This document shows positions 1-5,865 of a stretch of 6,937 bases of DNA, one piece after another. The translations under genes were made by a program, and so were the position numbers. The stretch comes from an uncultured Clostridia bacterium (GTDB lineage Bacteria > Bacillota > Clostridia > Christensenellales > CAG-138): the NCBI GenBank assembly GCA_937915925.1, contig CALGGM010000046.1, forward strand, positions 1 to 6,937, read 5' to 3'. Numbering within the stretch: the stretch's first letter is position 1; each line of letters opens with the position of its first letter. A model generated the notes under the pieces. That model had not been told where the DNA came from. It was given only the letters and a program-made list of their open reading frames with translations, and did not search any database.

Positions 1-185
1 GCAGTCGGCGCGGCGGTCGGCTCCGGCGAAGGCGTCGCCGTGGGATCCGGCGTCGCCGTCGGTTCCTCCGTAACGACCGGCTCCGACGTTTTCGGCGGTT
101 CCGTTTCGTCTCCGTCCGCAAGCGCAAGCACCGGCGTAAGCATGAGCATCAGCGCCGTCAACCATGCAAGCAATTTCCGTTTCAT
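1..185 (-). CDS. Secreted protein with Thr/Pro-rich linker, C-terminal part cut by window edge
   Basis: Only the first 61 codons are in the window. The start is ATG at 185, preceded by GAAGGG nine bases upstream; an in-frame ATG at 191 is only three bases from that site and is less likely. Residues 1-24 form a classic Sec signal peptide: a basic MKRK head, a hydrophobic core rich in Leu, Met and Ala, and an ALA-D type signal peptidase I site near residues 22-25. No lipobox Cys is seen. From about residue 25 the chain is acidic and then becomes a repetitive Pro/Thr/Glu stretch (units such as TEEPTATPDPTATPSPEPT), the kind of disordered linker that spaces an exported domain from the surface. 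The functional domain lies outside the window, so no activity can be named. It starts 27 bases after the stop of the upstream lipoprotein gene and is probably cotranscribed with it. Confidence 0.8.
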   Translation of the reverse strand, partial: MKRKLLAWLTALMLMLTPVLALADGDETEPPKTSEPVVTEEPTATPDPTATPSPEPTAAPT

Positions 186-212
186 TCCCATTCACCCTTC
201 TCTTTCGTTTTC

Positions 213-1664
213 TCAATATCCATAATCCGTGTGCACGACCGATCCGTCGATCGCGTTCAGCACCAAAGCGTCGTGCGACGACCATTTTTGCTCGCGGTAG
301 TTCAGCCGCGCTTCCTCGCTGCCCATGCCGTACAGCCCGTCGAAGAACAGCACCCAGCAGGGCATTTCGTAATACTCGTCCGAGTCCTTCGCCCGCAGCG
401 TAAACGTCGTGAGCAGTGCGCGGTACACCTCGAGCTCCACGTCGTTCTCGCCGATGAGGTCGTAGCGCAGGCACATCGTGAACGTGTTCTTTGCGATCCG
501 CTGTATGTCGGAAAACGGAAGCAGCTCAACGTTCGCGTTCGGCATGCCGGACACCGCCTTGCGGTCCGAAAAGGTAAACGACTGCACGCCGTTTTCGTCG
601 ATGAAGACGTTCACGTGCTCCTCCCATACCGGCGCGTTTGCGACAAATCCCTCGTCCGTGCCGTAGTTCAGATCCTGCGACGGCGACCACGGGACCCCGC
701 TCACAGGGTAGCCCGCCGGGTTTCGGATCAGCTTAAACGACCATCCGTTCGTTTTATAGCGCATGCTTTCGTCGGTCGAGCGTTCCAGAAAGCACGCCTT
801 TTCCGCGGTGGATATGCTGTACTCGGTGAGCCCGAGACGGTCAAGCTCAGTATTTAGAATCGCTTCGGCGTCCGCGCGGTCCATCGTAACCTCGTGCCAG
901 AGCTTCACATTGGATTCCCCGAATTCCCGATCCATCTGATAATCCGATTCCGTGTAGGTGTGCCCGTAATACGCACAGTCCTTCGCGATGCCGAAGCCCC
1001 ACTGATAGAAATACACGTACGCCTTTTCGCCCGACTGCATGGTGTAGACGGTTGCGGAGTTCAGATGCAGACCGCTGTAATCCGAAACGGGCTTCGTTTC
1101 AAGCACGTCCGGCGCTGCTTTGATCCGCTCCATGTACCATGCGGTCTGCTCGTCGATCTCCTCCTGCGTATAGCCCGATTCGTCGCGATCGCCCCAATCC
1201 GGCTTGCCCGCGTCGACCCAGCGCTGCCACTCGGCGACGTCGTCCAGATACGCCTGCAGGTCCTTCTGATAATCCGCCTTCGTCCGCTCGGAGGTGTACG
1301 CCTCCGCGGGCGTGTCGAGTAGCTTTTCCGCGAACGTGCGCGCATCGTCGTCCGTCAGCGGCGCGTCCTTTAACCGATAGACCGGGTACAGCCCGTCCGA
1401 CTTCTGCACGACGTCGGCATGCACAGACAGGCGCACATGCTCGCTGAGCTGCACCGCGTCCTCGTCCCAGCGATCGGGAAAAAACTGCGCCGCGGCAGGC
1501 TCCGGCTGTGCCTCGCCCTCCGAACCCGCCTCCGGCTTCGGCACGGCGTTGATCTTGTCCTCCACCGTGCTGTCGCCCTTGTTCACGACAAATTCCTGCT
1601 CCGGCGTCGGAAGGCAGGCGCAAAGCAGCAAACACGCCAGCAAAAGCATTATCATTCGTTTCAT
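213..1664 (-). CDS. Putative lipoprotein, DUF6034-like (lipoprotein 1)
   Basis: Predicted 483-residue exported lipoprotein of unknown function. Residues 1-16 are a short lipoprotein signal (MKRM followed by Leu/Met-rich core) and C17 in LCA-C is the likely lipidated Cys. It is followed by LPTP and a VVNKG segment, which with the overall form recalls the uncharacterised DUF6034-type lipoproteins of Firmicutes (from memory, not searched). Residues 40-60 are a Pro/Glu/Ala-rich linker, and the rest looks like a soluble extracytoplasmic domain with no further membrane segment. KLIRNPAG (311-318) and the last 14 residues (470-483, NAIDGS...DYGY) match the lipoprotein encoded at 2564-3982, so the two are paralogues. 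The start at 1664 is chosen because AAAGGAG lies six bases upstream and a signal peptide follows directly; the frame stays open to 1793, but that extension is a translation of palindromic repeats. No catalytic motif was recognised. Confidence 0.85.
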   Translation of the reverse strand: MKRMIMLLLACLLLCACLPTPEQEFVVNKGDSTVEDKINAVPKPEAGSEGEAQPEPAAAQFFPDRWDEDAVQLSEHVRLSVHADVVQKSDGLYPVYRLKDAPLTDDDARTFAEKLLDTPAEAYTSERTKADYQKDLQAYLDDVAEWQRWVDAGKPDWGDRDESGYTQEEIDEQTAWYMERIKAAPDVLETKPVSDYSGLHLNSATVYTMQSGEKAYVYFYQWGFGIAKDCAYYGHTYTESDYQMDREFGESNVKLWHEVTMDRADAEAILNTELDRLGLTEYSISTAEKACFLERSTDESMRYKTNGWSFKLIRNPAGYPVSGVPWSPSQDLNYGTDEGFVANAPVWEEHVNVFIDENGVQSFTFSDRKAVSGMPNANVELLPFSDIQRIAKNTFTMCLRYDLIGENDVELEVYRALLTTFTLRAKDSDEYYEMPCWVLFFDGLYGMGSEEARLNYREQKWSSHDALVLNAIDGSVVHTDYGY

Positions 1665-1670
1665 GGAATT

Positions 1671-1677
1671 CTCCTTT
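1671..1677 (-). promoter_or_regulatory. Ribosome binding site of lipoprotein 1
   Basis: AAAGGAG with a six-base spacer to the ATG at 1664. It decides the start against the longer open frame reaching 1793, whose first codon has no such site. A palindrome (1683-1701) ends only a few bases upstream in the transcript. Confidence 0.85.
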
Positions 1678-1682
1678 CCTAC

Positions 1683-1701
1683 GGGCGGATACGATCCGCC
1701 C
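1683..1701 (-). repeat. Palindromic repeat unit A
   Basis: Perfect eight-base-pair hairpin (GGGCGGAT, three-base loop ACG, ATCCGCCC). Read on the minus strand it starts GTGGGGGCGG and ends CCCGTAGG, matching the GTAGGGG...CCCG pattern of the other units with one change in the conserved head (GTGG for GTAG). It abuts the ribosome binding site of lipoprotein 1. Confidence 0.7.
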
Positions 1702-1719
1702 CCACCAATAAACCAAATT

Positions 1720-1743
1720 GTAGGGGAAGATACCATCTTCCCG
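1720..1743 (+). repeat. Palindromic repeat unit B
   Basis: TGTAGGGGAAGAT on the plus strand, then ACC, then ATCTTCCCG: a perfect eight-base-pair stem (1724-1731 with 1735-1742) and a three-base loop. It has the same conserved head and tail as unit A but a different stem sequence, with pairing kept. Confidence 0.75.
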
Positions 1744-1756
1744 TTCCGTTGTTTCG

Positions 1757-1781
1757 GCGGGCGTATGATATCCGCCCCTAC
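1757..1781 (-). repeat. Palindromic repeat unit C
   Basis: Read on the minus strand: CGTAGGGGCGGAT, then ATC, then ATACGCCCG. The stem is eight base pairs (1759-1766 with 1770-1777) with one T/C mismatch and a three-base loop. It belongs to the same family as units A and B. Confidence 0.72.
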
Positions 1782-1795
1782 GGGTAATTTCATCC

Positions 1796-1828
1796 GTCAA
1801 ATCCGGCGACATGCGCGGCGGATTTGAC
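1796..1828. repeat. Inverted repeat, 10-bp arms
   Basis: GTCAAATCCG (1796-1805) is the exact reverse complement of CGGATTTGAC (1819-1828), with a 13-base loop. It lacks the GTAGGGG head, so it is a different kind of palindrome from units A-F. No U-run follows on either strand, so it is not a typical intrinsic terminator. Confidence 0.6.
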
Positions 1829-1834
1829 ACCGTG

Positions 1835-1877
1835 CACCGTCTGCCGCCCGGTCGCCTTTGGCGATAGGCAGACGGTG
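1835..1877. repeat. Long two-tier inverted repeat, 11-bp outer arms
   Basis: CACCGTCTGCC (1835-1845) pairs perfectly with GGCAGACGGTG (1867-1877). Inside, TCGCC (1852-1856) pairs with GGCGA (1860-1864) around a TTT loop, leaving an asymmetric internal loop. It lies about 40 bases past the ATPase stop codon. No poly-U follows on the minus strand, so its role (mRNA stabiliser, processing site, repeat remnant) is open. Confidence 0.6.
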
Positions 1878-1882
1878 TAGGC

Positions 1883-1926
1883 TCGTCGAAATCCTGATTT
1901 CGGCGAAAGCGATGCTTACAGCATCG
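1883..1926. repeat. Two adjacent hairpins at the end of the ABC ATPase gene
   Basis: The first is 1883-1892 with 1897-1906: TCGTCGAAAT, loop CCTG, ATTTCGGCGA, ten pairs with one T/G. The second is CGATGC (1910-1915) with GCATCG (1921-1926), whose loop TTACA carries the ATPase stop codon. On the minus-strand transcript neither is followed by a U-run, so a weak terminator or a 3'-end-protecting structure is possible but not shown. Confidence 0.5.
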
Positions 1927-2554
1927 TCATGATTCCCGCGTCCATCTCGCAGACCGTGTCGCAAAGCACCTCGATGTCCGCGATATTGTGGCTCGCTAAA
2001 AGGATCGTCCGCCCGTCGGTGGCAAGCGACTTAAAGAGCTCGCGCATCTCCGCAACGCCGTTCTTGTCAAGACCGTTCATTGGCTCGTCAAGGATCATCA
2101 AGGACGGCTCCTCCATGATCGCCTGCGCAATGCCTAAGCGCTGCCGCATGCCGAGACTGTACTTGCCGACAGGTTTACTGCTCATAGGGTCCAGCCCCAC
2201 GCGTCGGATCGTGTCCGCGATCTCGCGAAGGTTGATCTTCCGTTTCAGCGACGCCAGAATTTCCAGATTCTTCAATCCCGAAAGCTGCGGCAGAAAGCCC
2301 GGCGTTTCGATGATCAGCCCGATGTCCTCCGGAAAGTCGACGTCCTTGCCGATCTGCTTGCCGTTCACGAGCACCTTGCCGCTCGTCGGCTGCAAGAATC
2401 CGCAGATGCATTTGAACATGACCGTCTTGCCCGAGCCGTTGTTGCCCACGACGCCGTGGATCTTCCCCGCTTCAAAGTTGCGGTTGATGCCCTTTAACAC
2501 CGTGTCCTGTCCGAACACCTTCACAAGATCGTGAATTTCGATTGCGTTTGCCAT
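1916..2554 (-). CDS. ABC transporter ATP-binding protein, short BcrA-like type
   Basis: A 212-residue nucleotide-binding subunit expected to power an ABC transporter at the inner face of the membrane. Walker A is GNNGSGKT (37-44), the ABC signature is YSLGMRQ (132-138, with SLGMR in place of LSGGQ), Walker B is LMILDEP (152-158), the D-loop is GLDKNG (161-166) and the switch His is H189. At the Q-loop position the sequence reads IIETPGF (81-87), with Glu where Gln is usual; a Glu here followed by P-x-F is typical of the bacitracin/lantibiotic-export-like branch (BcrA type). The protein ends at the strand after the H-loop (MDAGIMTML), so it lacks the C-terminal extension of 300-residue BcrA homologues. 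No permease gene is in the window, so the substrate cannot be named. It starts nine bases after the upstream lipoprotein gene, whose stop codon overlaps its strong ribosome binding site. Confidence 0.93.
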   Translation of the reverse strand: MANAIEIHDLVKVFGQDTVLKGINRNFEAGKIHGVVGNNGSGKTVMFKCICGFLQPTSGKVLVNGKQIGKDVDFPEDIGLIIETPGFLPQLSGLKNLEILASLKRKINLREIADTIRRVGLDPMSSKPVGKYSLGMRQRLGIAQAIMEEPSLMILDEPMNGLDKNGVAEMRELFKSLATDGRTILLASHNIADIEVLCDTVCEMDAGIMTML

Positions 2555-2566
2555 AGTTCCTCCTCA
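2555..2566 (-). promoter_or_regulatory. Ribosome binding site overlapping the upstream stop codon
   Basis: The junction reads TGAGGAGGAACTATG on the minus strand: the lipoprotein 2 stop codon TGA supplies the first base of AGGAGG, and the ATPase ATG follows four bases later. This arrangement favours translational coupling of the two genes. Confidence 0.85.
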
Positions 2567-3982
2567 ATACCCCGAGTTGCGGTCGATGATGCTGCCGTCG
2601 ATTGCGTTGACCGTCAGAAGCGACTGGTTTTTGAACCATTCCCGCGATCCTTCATTGGTATAACCCATGAAGTCCCACACCGGCAGCAGATACCTCTCGT
2701 CGGGCGCGTCCTTCTTCTTGACCTTCATATAGGACAGAACAATCCGCGTGACTGTGATATGCTCGTGCGTTTCGGCTTTGCCCTTTTCGGCCGCATCGAG
2801 GTAGATCGAGCGGAAGATCTGCTTTTTAAAGATCTCCATCGCCTTGTCGAAGGAAATCAGCCCGACGTTCTCGTTTTCCGTCTCCATCACGTTGATCGCG
2901 TTGTACCACGTCAGCGCAACGGCTTTGCCGTTCCGTACGAGCACGGCAGCGCTTTCCGGGATCACCGGTTCATCGAAATTTACGGAAGCCCCCGCCGCCT
3001 GCATCGCCGTGTCCGAGCCGTGAAACGCCGAATACGAATAGCACGGGATCCCTGCGGTATTGCGAATCAGCGCGATATGGTATTCATCGGCGGGAAACTG
3101 CTCCGGCGAAAAATGCCATTCTCTTAAGAAGGGCTCCCTGTCAAAGCTGTCCAAATACGTGCTGACCCCGACGGCCTTGAACGCGCCGCCGGAAATCTCG
3201 CGCATAACCGATTCGGCAACGGCGGCGGCTTCCTTCTCGTCCGCGGTTTGGGGCATGTGCCCGCCGTACGGATGCGGCGCGCTGTGCGTTTCGTCATAGA
3301 AGAAAATCGAGCTCGTCGTGATTGCCAGATAACAGTTGTTCTCATTTGCGACGACCGTCTTGTCGCCGGAAAAGCTGCCTGTCCACGGCTGCATCGGCCC
3401 CGGCTCCGGCATCTCGGCGTAGCTCGCAAGATATTGGTTCAGGTTGAACTCCGTGCCGAACTGATACTGATCATAGGGGAAATCTTCGCCGAACACGCGA
3501 TTGTTAAAATCGTCTAAAAGCTTCGTCTGTTCCTCGATCACGTGTTTCCAATGCGCTTTGTCGCCCAGCTCGCGGTTGTAATTGTAATACGGCCCGTCAC
3601 CCAGAAGCAGCTTTGTGATCTTTTCGCACTGCTCCGGCGTGAACGTGCGAATCTCTGCCGTATAGACCGGCACCTTGGAGACGTTCGGAATTTCGACGTC
3701 CGCGTCGACGGTCACGGTCAGGGTCCCGCCGACCACCTTGTCCTCCGCGCTGTCGGTGCAGTGTTCCGGCGCGTCGAGAATGCTCCGCAAGGTCACGGCA
3801 GGCGCGTCCGATCCGGTCGGCGCGTCATTCGTCGATTCCGTCGTATATGCCGGCACCGGAGTGGTCGCCGTGATGGTTTCCGCCAATTGCCCCTCGGCTT
3901 TGTTGATGATCGCGTCCTCCTTTGGCGTCGGTACGCAGGCAAGCAAAACCAAGGACAACAGAAAAATCAGCAGTCGTTTCAT
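2564..3982 (-). CDS. Putative lipoprotein, DUF6034-like (lipoprotein 2)
   Basis: Predicted 472-residue lipoprotein of unknown function. MKR followed by a Leu-rich core ends in the lipobox LLA-C with C16 as the probable lipidated Cys. The mature N-terminus, CVPTP...INK, parallels CLPTP...VNK of lipoprotein 1. Residues 35-65 are Thr/Pro/Ala-rich and probably a flexible tether. ALIRNTAG (304-311) and the final NAIDGS...NSGY (459-472) align with the same places in lipoprotein 1; elsewhere identity is low by eye, so the duplication is old. No second membrane segment or enzymatic motif was seen. The start at 3982 is supported by GAAAGG about eight bases upstream and the immediate signal peptide. 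It is directly followed by the ABC ATPase gene, so it could be an accessory or sensor of that transporter, which is inference from position only. Confidence 0.87.
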   Translation of the reverse strand: MKRLLIFLLSLVLLACVPTPKEDAIINKAEGQLAETITATTPVPAYTTESTNDAPTGSDAPAVTLRSILDAPEHCTDSAEDKVVGGTLTVTVDADVEIPNVSKVPVYTAEIRTFTPEQCEKITKLLLGDGPYYNYNRELGDKAHWKHVIEEQTKLLDDFNNRVFGEDFPYDQYQFGTEFNLNQYLASYAEMPEPGPMQPWTGSFSGDKTVVANENNCYLAITTSSIFFYDETHSAPHPYGGHMPQTADEKEAAAVAESVMREISGGAFKAVGVSTYLDSFDREPFLREWHFSPEQFPADEYHIALIRNTAGIPCYSYSAFHGSDTAMQAAGASVNFDEPVIPESAAVLVRNGKAVALTWYNAINVMETENENVGLISFDKAMEIFKKQIFRSIYLDAAEKGKAETHEHITVTRIVLSYMKVKKKDAPDERYLLPVWDFMGYTNEGSREWFKNQSLLTVNAIDGSIIDRNSGY

Positions 3983-4013
3983 TGAATATTCCTTTCGTTG
4001 TGGGGTTGTTATA

Positions 4014-4040
4014 CGGGGCGTCCGGGAGGACGCCCCCTAC
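4014..4040 (-). repeat. Palindromic repeat unit D
   Basis: On the minus strand: GTAGGGGGCGTCC, TCCC, GGACGCCCCG. The stem is nine perfect base pairs (4015-4023 with 4028-4036) with a four-base loop. Same family as A-C with another stem sequence. It lies about 30 bases upstream of the lipoprotein 2 start, in the same orientation relative to the gene as unit A is to lipoprotein 1. Confidence 0.75.
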
Positions 4041-4043
4041 GAT

Positions 4044-4166
4044 TCATTGGAGAATGGACTGTTCCGCATCGGACACATGTTCAAATGCTTCGGCAATGAA
4101 GTTTGTCGATGTATTTTGTGCGGGGGACCGAGGTTGGCCTCCCCTACAGGATGTATCGGCAGACAT
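4044..4166 (-). other. 40-codon small open frame between palindromes (doubtful gene)
   Basis: ATG at 4166 to TGA at 4044 encodes 40 residues, starting MSADTSCRGG and ending in an amphipathic-looking NFIAEAFEHVSDAEQSILQ. Its first part is a translation of palindrome unit E (4122-4147) and its stop lies next to unit D. Only a weak AGG is found six bases before the ATG. I recall similar short predicted proteins from gut Clostridia assemblies, which, if correct, would mean that the frame travels with the repeat rather than being a conserved gene. It could equally be chance. No function is suggested. Confidence 0.25.
4120..4149 (-). repeat. Palindromic repeat unit E, degenerate stem
   Basis: The minus strand reads CTGTAGGGGAGGCC and ends GGTCCCCCGC, so head and tail match the family. 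Only the outer GGGGA/TCCCC arms (4123-4127 with 4140-4144) pair; the centre is mismatched or can refold as GAGG/CCTC. It appears to be a decayed or enlarged copy. Confidence 0.6.
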
Positions 4167-4182
4167 GATTGCCTAAACGGAT

Positions 4183-4210
4183 TGTAGGGGTCGTCGTCCC
4201 CGACGACCCG
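4183..4210 (+). repeat. Palindromic repeat unit F
   Basis: Plus strand TGTAGGGGTCGTCG, TCCC, CGACGACCCG: nine perfect base pairs (4188-4196 with 4201-4209) and a four-base loop. It lies 12 bases beyond the stop codon of the anti-sigma-like gene. No U-run follows on the minus-strand transcript, so it is not a standard terminator. Confidence 0.75.
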
Positions 4211-4221
4211 CTGTAGATTCG

Positions 4222-5865
4222 TTAATCCACCGAGAGGATCAGCGCACCGTCAGTAAGGGCGATCATTCCGCCGTTGTACGAAACATTCTCGTCCGTGTTC
4301 GGGTGGACGTACTGCACATTGTCCTCCATCGGGGTGACGATGTCGCCGACTTTCATTTCATCGGTATAGAACAGATCGAACAGAACGCGGATCGACGAGA
4401 TCCTGTCAATGCGGTAATAAGGGATCGAGGTGAAGCTCAGCGTGACCGTGCGGACATGCTTGCTGTCGGTGCTGCTGCCGCTTTCCGTGCTCGATTCGTA
4501 CCGCTTGCCGTCGATCTCGCAGTGGAAATGCCGATGGGCAAAGAACGCTTCGCATTGCTGATCCGTCCAATCCTCGGGCAGCGCAATGCGGATGCAGATA
4601 TCGTGAATGCCGAGCGCATCGATGTAGCCGGGATTGTCGACCGACAGCGTCAGTCCGTAAAGGTCTGCGGGCAGATTGGTGATGGCATGTGCAATGCCGT
4701 CGTCGTAATCGACCTCGACCCATGCGGAGTAGGACAGCTTGACGGTCTGATGTCCGAGCGTGACCGACGGCGTTTCCGCTTTCAGGAGCTTGCGGTCAAG
4801 CTGATCGACCGCGCCGAGATCGAAGCGTACCGTGCCGAGCTCGGCTTCGAGCAGCGTTTTCATTTCGCCCTCGCCGATGTCAACGGCGGATCGGTACAGC
4901 AGCGTGGCGCTGACCAAGCCGTCTTCGCCCGCAAACTGCATCATGTAGGCAATGGGATCGACGTTTACGTACATAAAGCTGTCGGGATTGGCATGCCAGT
5001 CGTCGGCGTAGGTCACGACGGTTTGATAGCGCAAAGACCCCTGCACGACGCCGATCAGCTCGCGGCCGTTCAGCCATTCGATCGACTCCTTGCTGATCTC
5101 GGCGCGCTGCGCGTCGGAGATCGGGTCATCGCCGTAGACGGCGTTGTGCCGACTCAGCATCTCCCGATAGTCGGGGTTCGCCCAAAATGTGGTGCCCGTG
5201 CCGCAGCTCAAACGCCCGCCGTCGGGGAATTGCAGGTAGTAAAAGCCCATCGCGTCGTTGTAGAACGACATCTGTCCGCTGGTGTAGACCTCAGGAACGT
5301 GTCCGCGCTCGAAGTACTGCGCGACCTGCTCCAAGGGGACCTTTACCTGCGTCACGTTGCCGTCGGTACATGCGTCGATTTCAGGCAGTGAAGTGAGCCC
5401 GTGCAGCGTCACGGTGATGTACAGATCTTCTCCGTCGTACATCGTGTCGCCGAGATCGATGCAAAAATCCCTTGCGATCTGCTGCCAGATCGGCTCGTCG
5501 CAGACGTAGGTGACCTGACTGCCGTACGGCGTATCGGTGCTCGCGGTTACGACCGGCGCGTCGGTGACGGGCGGCACGATCAGCGAATCGATCTGCTCGT
5601 TCGGAACGCGGTTTTCGGGGTCCTCGGTGAGGTACTGCTCGGGGGACTGGATGTGAAACCACCTCTGCACCTCGGCACGCGCCTCGGGAATGGCGATGAC
5701 GACGCTGAACGCCACAATCAGGCACGCCGCGATCGGCAGCAGCACGCGCGTCCATACGATGCCGGTGCGCTGCTTCGGCTTTGCGTTCAGTACCGCCGCG
5801 CGGATGGATTCTTTATGGACAAGCTCGTGTTCGGCATAGCGAAGAAGCGATTCTTGTTGATTCAT
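4222..5865 (-). CDS. Anti-sigma-like single-pass membrane protein with large ectodomain
   Basis: A 547-residue protein with a cytoplasmic N-terminus of about 36 residues, a basic KPKQR stop, one membrane helix (about residues 38-60, VLLPIAACLIVAFSVVIAI) and a roughly 480-residue extracytoplasmic part that starts PEARAEVQRWF. This layout, and the four-base ATGA overlap with the ECF sigma gene, point to a regulator that holds the sigma factor at the membrane and responds to an external signal. The N-terminal segment (ESLLRYAEHELVHKESIRAAV) would be the sigma-binding part. It lacks the His-x3-Cys-x2-Cys pattern of zinc anti-sigma factors, so it is not a ZAS-type protein. The ectodomain has no motif I recognise; it looks beta-rich with Ser/Thr-rich loops (around 465-485). 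AAAGGAG eight bases before the ATG lies within the last codons of the sigma gene. Anti-sigma function is inferred from context and topology. Confidence 0.8.
   Translation of the reverse strand: MNQQESLLRYAEHELVHKESIRAAVLNAKPKQRTGIVWTRVLLPIAACLIVAFSVVIAIPEARAEVQRWFHIQSPEQYLTEDPENRVPNEQIDSLIVPPVTDAPVVTASTDTPYGSQVTYVCDEPIWQQIARDFCIDLGDTMYDGEDLYITVTLHGLTSLPEIDACTDGNVTQVKVPLEQVAQYFERGHVPEVYTSGQMSFYNDAMGFYYLQFPDGGRLSCGTGTTFWANPDYREMLSRHNAVYGDDPISDAQRAEISKESIEWLNGRELIGVVQGSLRYQTVVTYADDWHANPDSFMYVNVDPIAYMMQFAGEDGLVSATLLYRSAVDIGEGEMKTLLEAELGTVRFDLGAVDQLDRKLLKAETPSVTLGHQTVKLSYSAWVEVDYDDGIAHAITNLPADLYGLTLSVDNPGYIDALGIHDICIRIALPEDWTDQQCEAFFAHRHFHCEIDGKRYESSTESGSSTDSKHVRTVTLSFTSIPYYRIDRISSIRVLFDLFYTDEMKVGDIVTPMEDNVQYVHPNTDENVSYNGGMIALTDGALILSVD

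Noticed and set aside
231..857. Plus-strand open frame opposite lipoprotein 1 (208 codons)
   Set aside because: Antisense shadow: His/Arg/Val-rich with no domain, while the minus-strand frame has a start signal, signal peptide and a paralogue in the window.
1683..1781. CRISPR-like array from units A-C
   Set aside because: Units alternate in orientation, stems differ, spacing is irregular and there are only three in each cluster; no Cas gene is near.
1099..1830. Alternative minus-strand frame of 243 codons overlapping lipoprotein 1
   Set aside because: Out of frame with the lipoprotein, Gly/Arg/Ala-rich, and starts in palindromic repeats without a ribosome binding site.
4183..4210. Palindrome F as the terminator of the sigma/anti-sigma operon
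   Set aside because: The stem is strong, but the minus-strand transcript has CCCCTACAATCC after it and no U-run; the same structure recurs as a repeat elsewhere.
4303..5391. Long open frame on the plus strand (362 codons)
   Set aside because: It is antisense to the anti-sigma-like gene, has no suitable ribosome binding site, and reads as Arg/Val/Asp-rich low-quality protein. It is a by-product of GC-rich codon use on the other strand.
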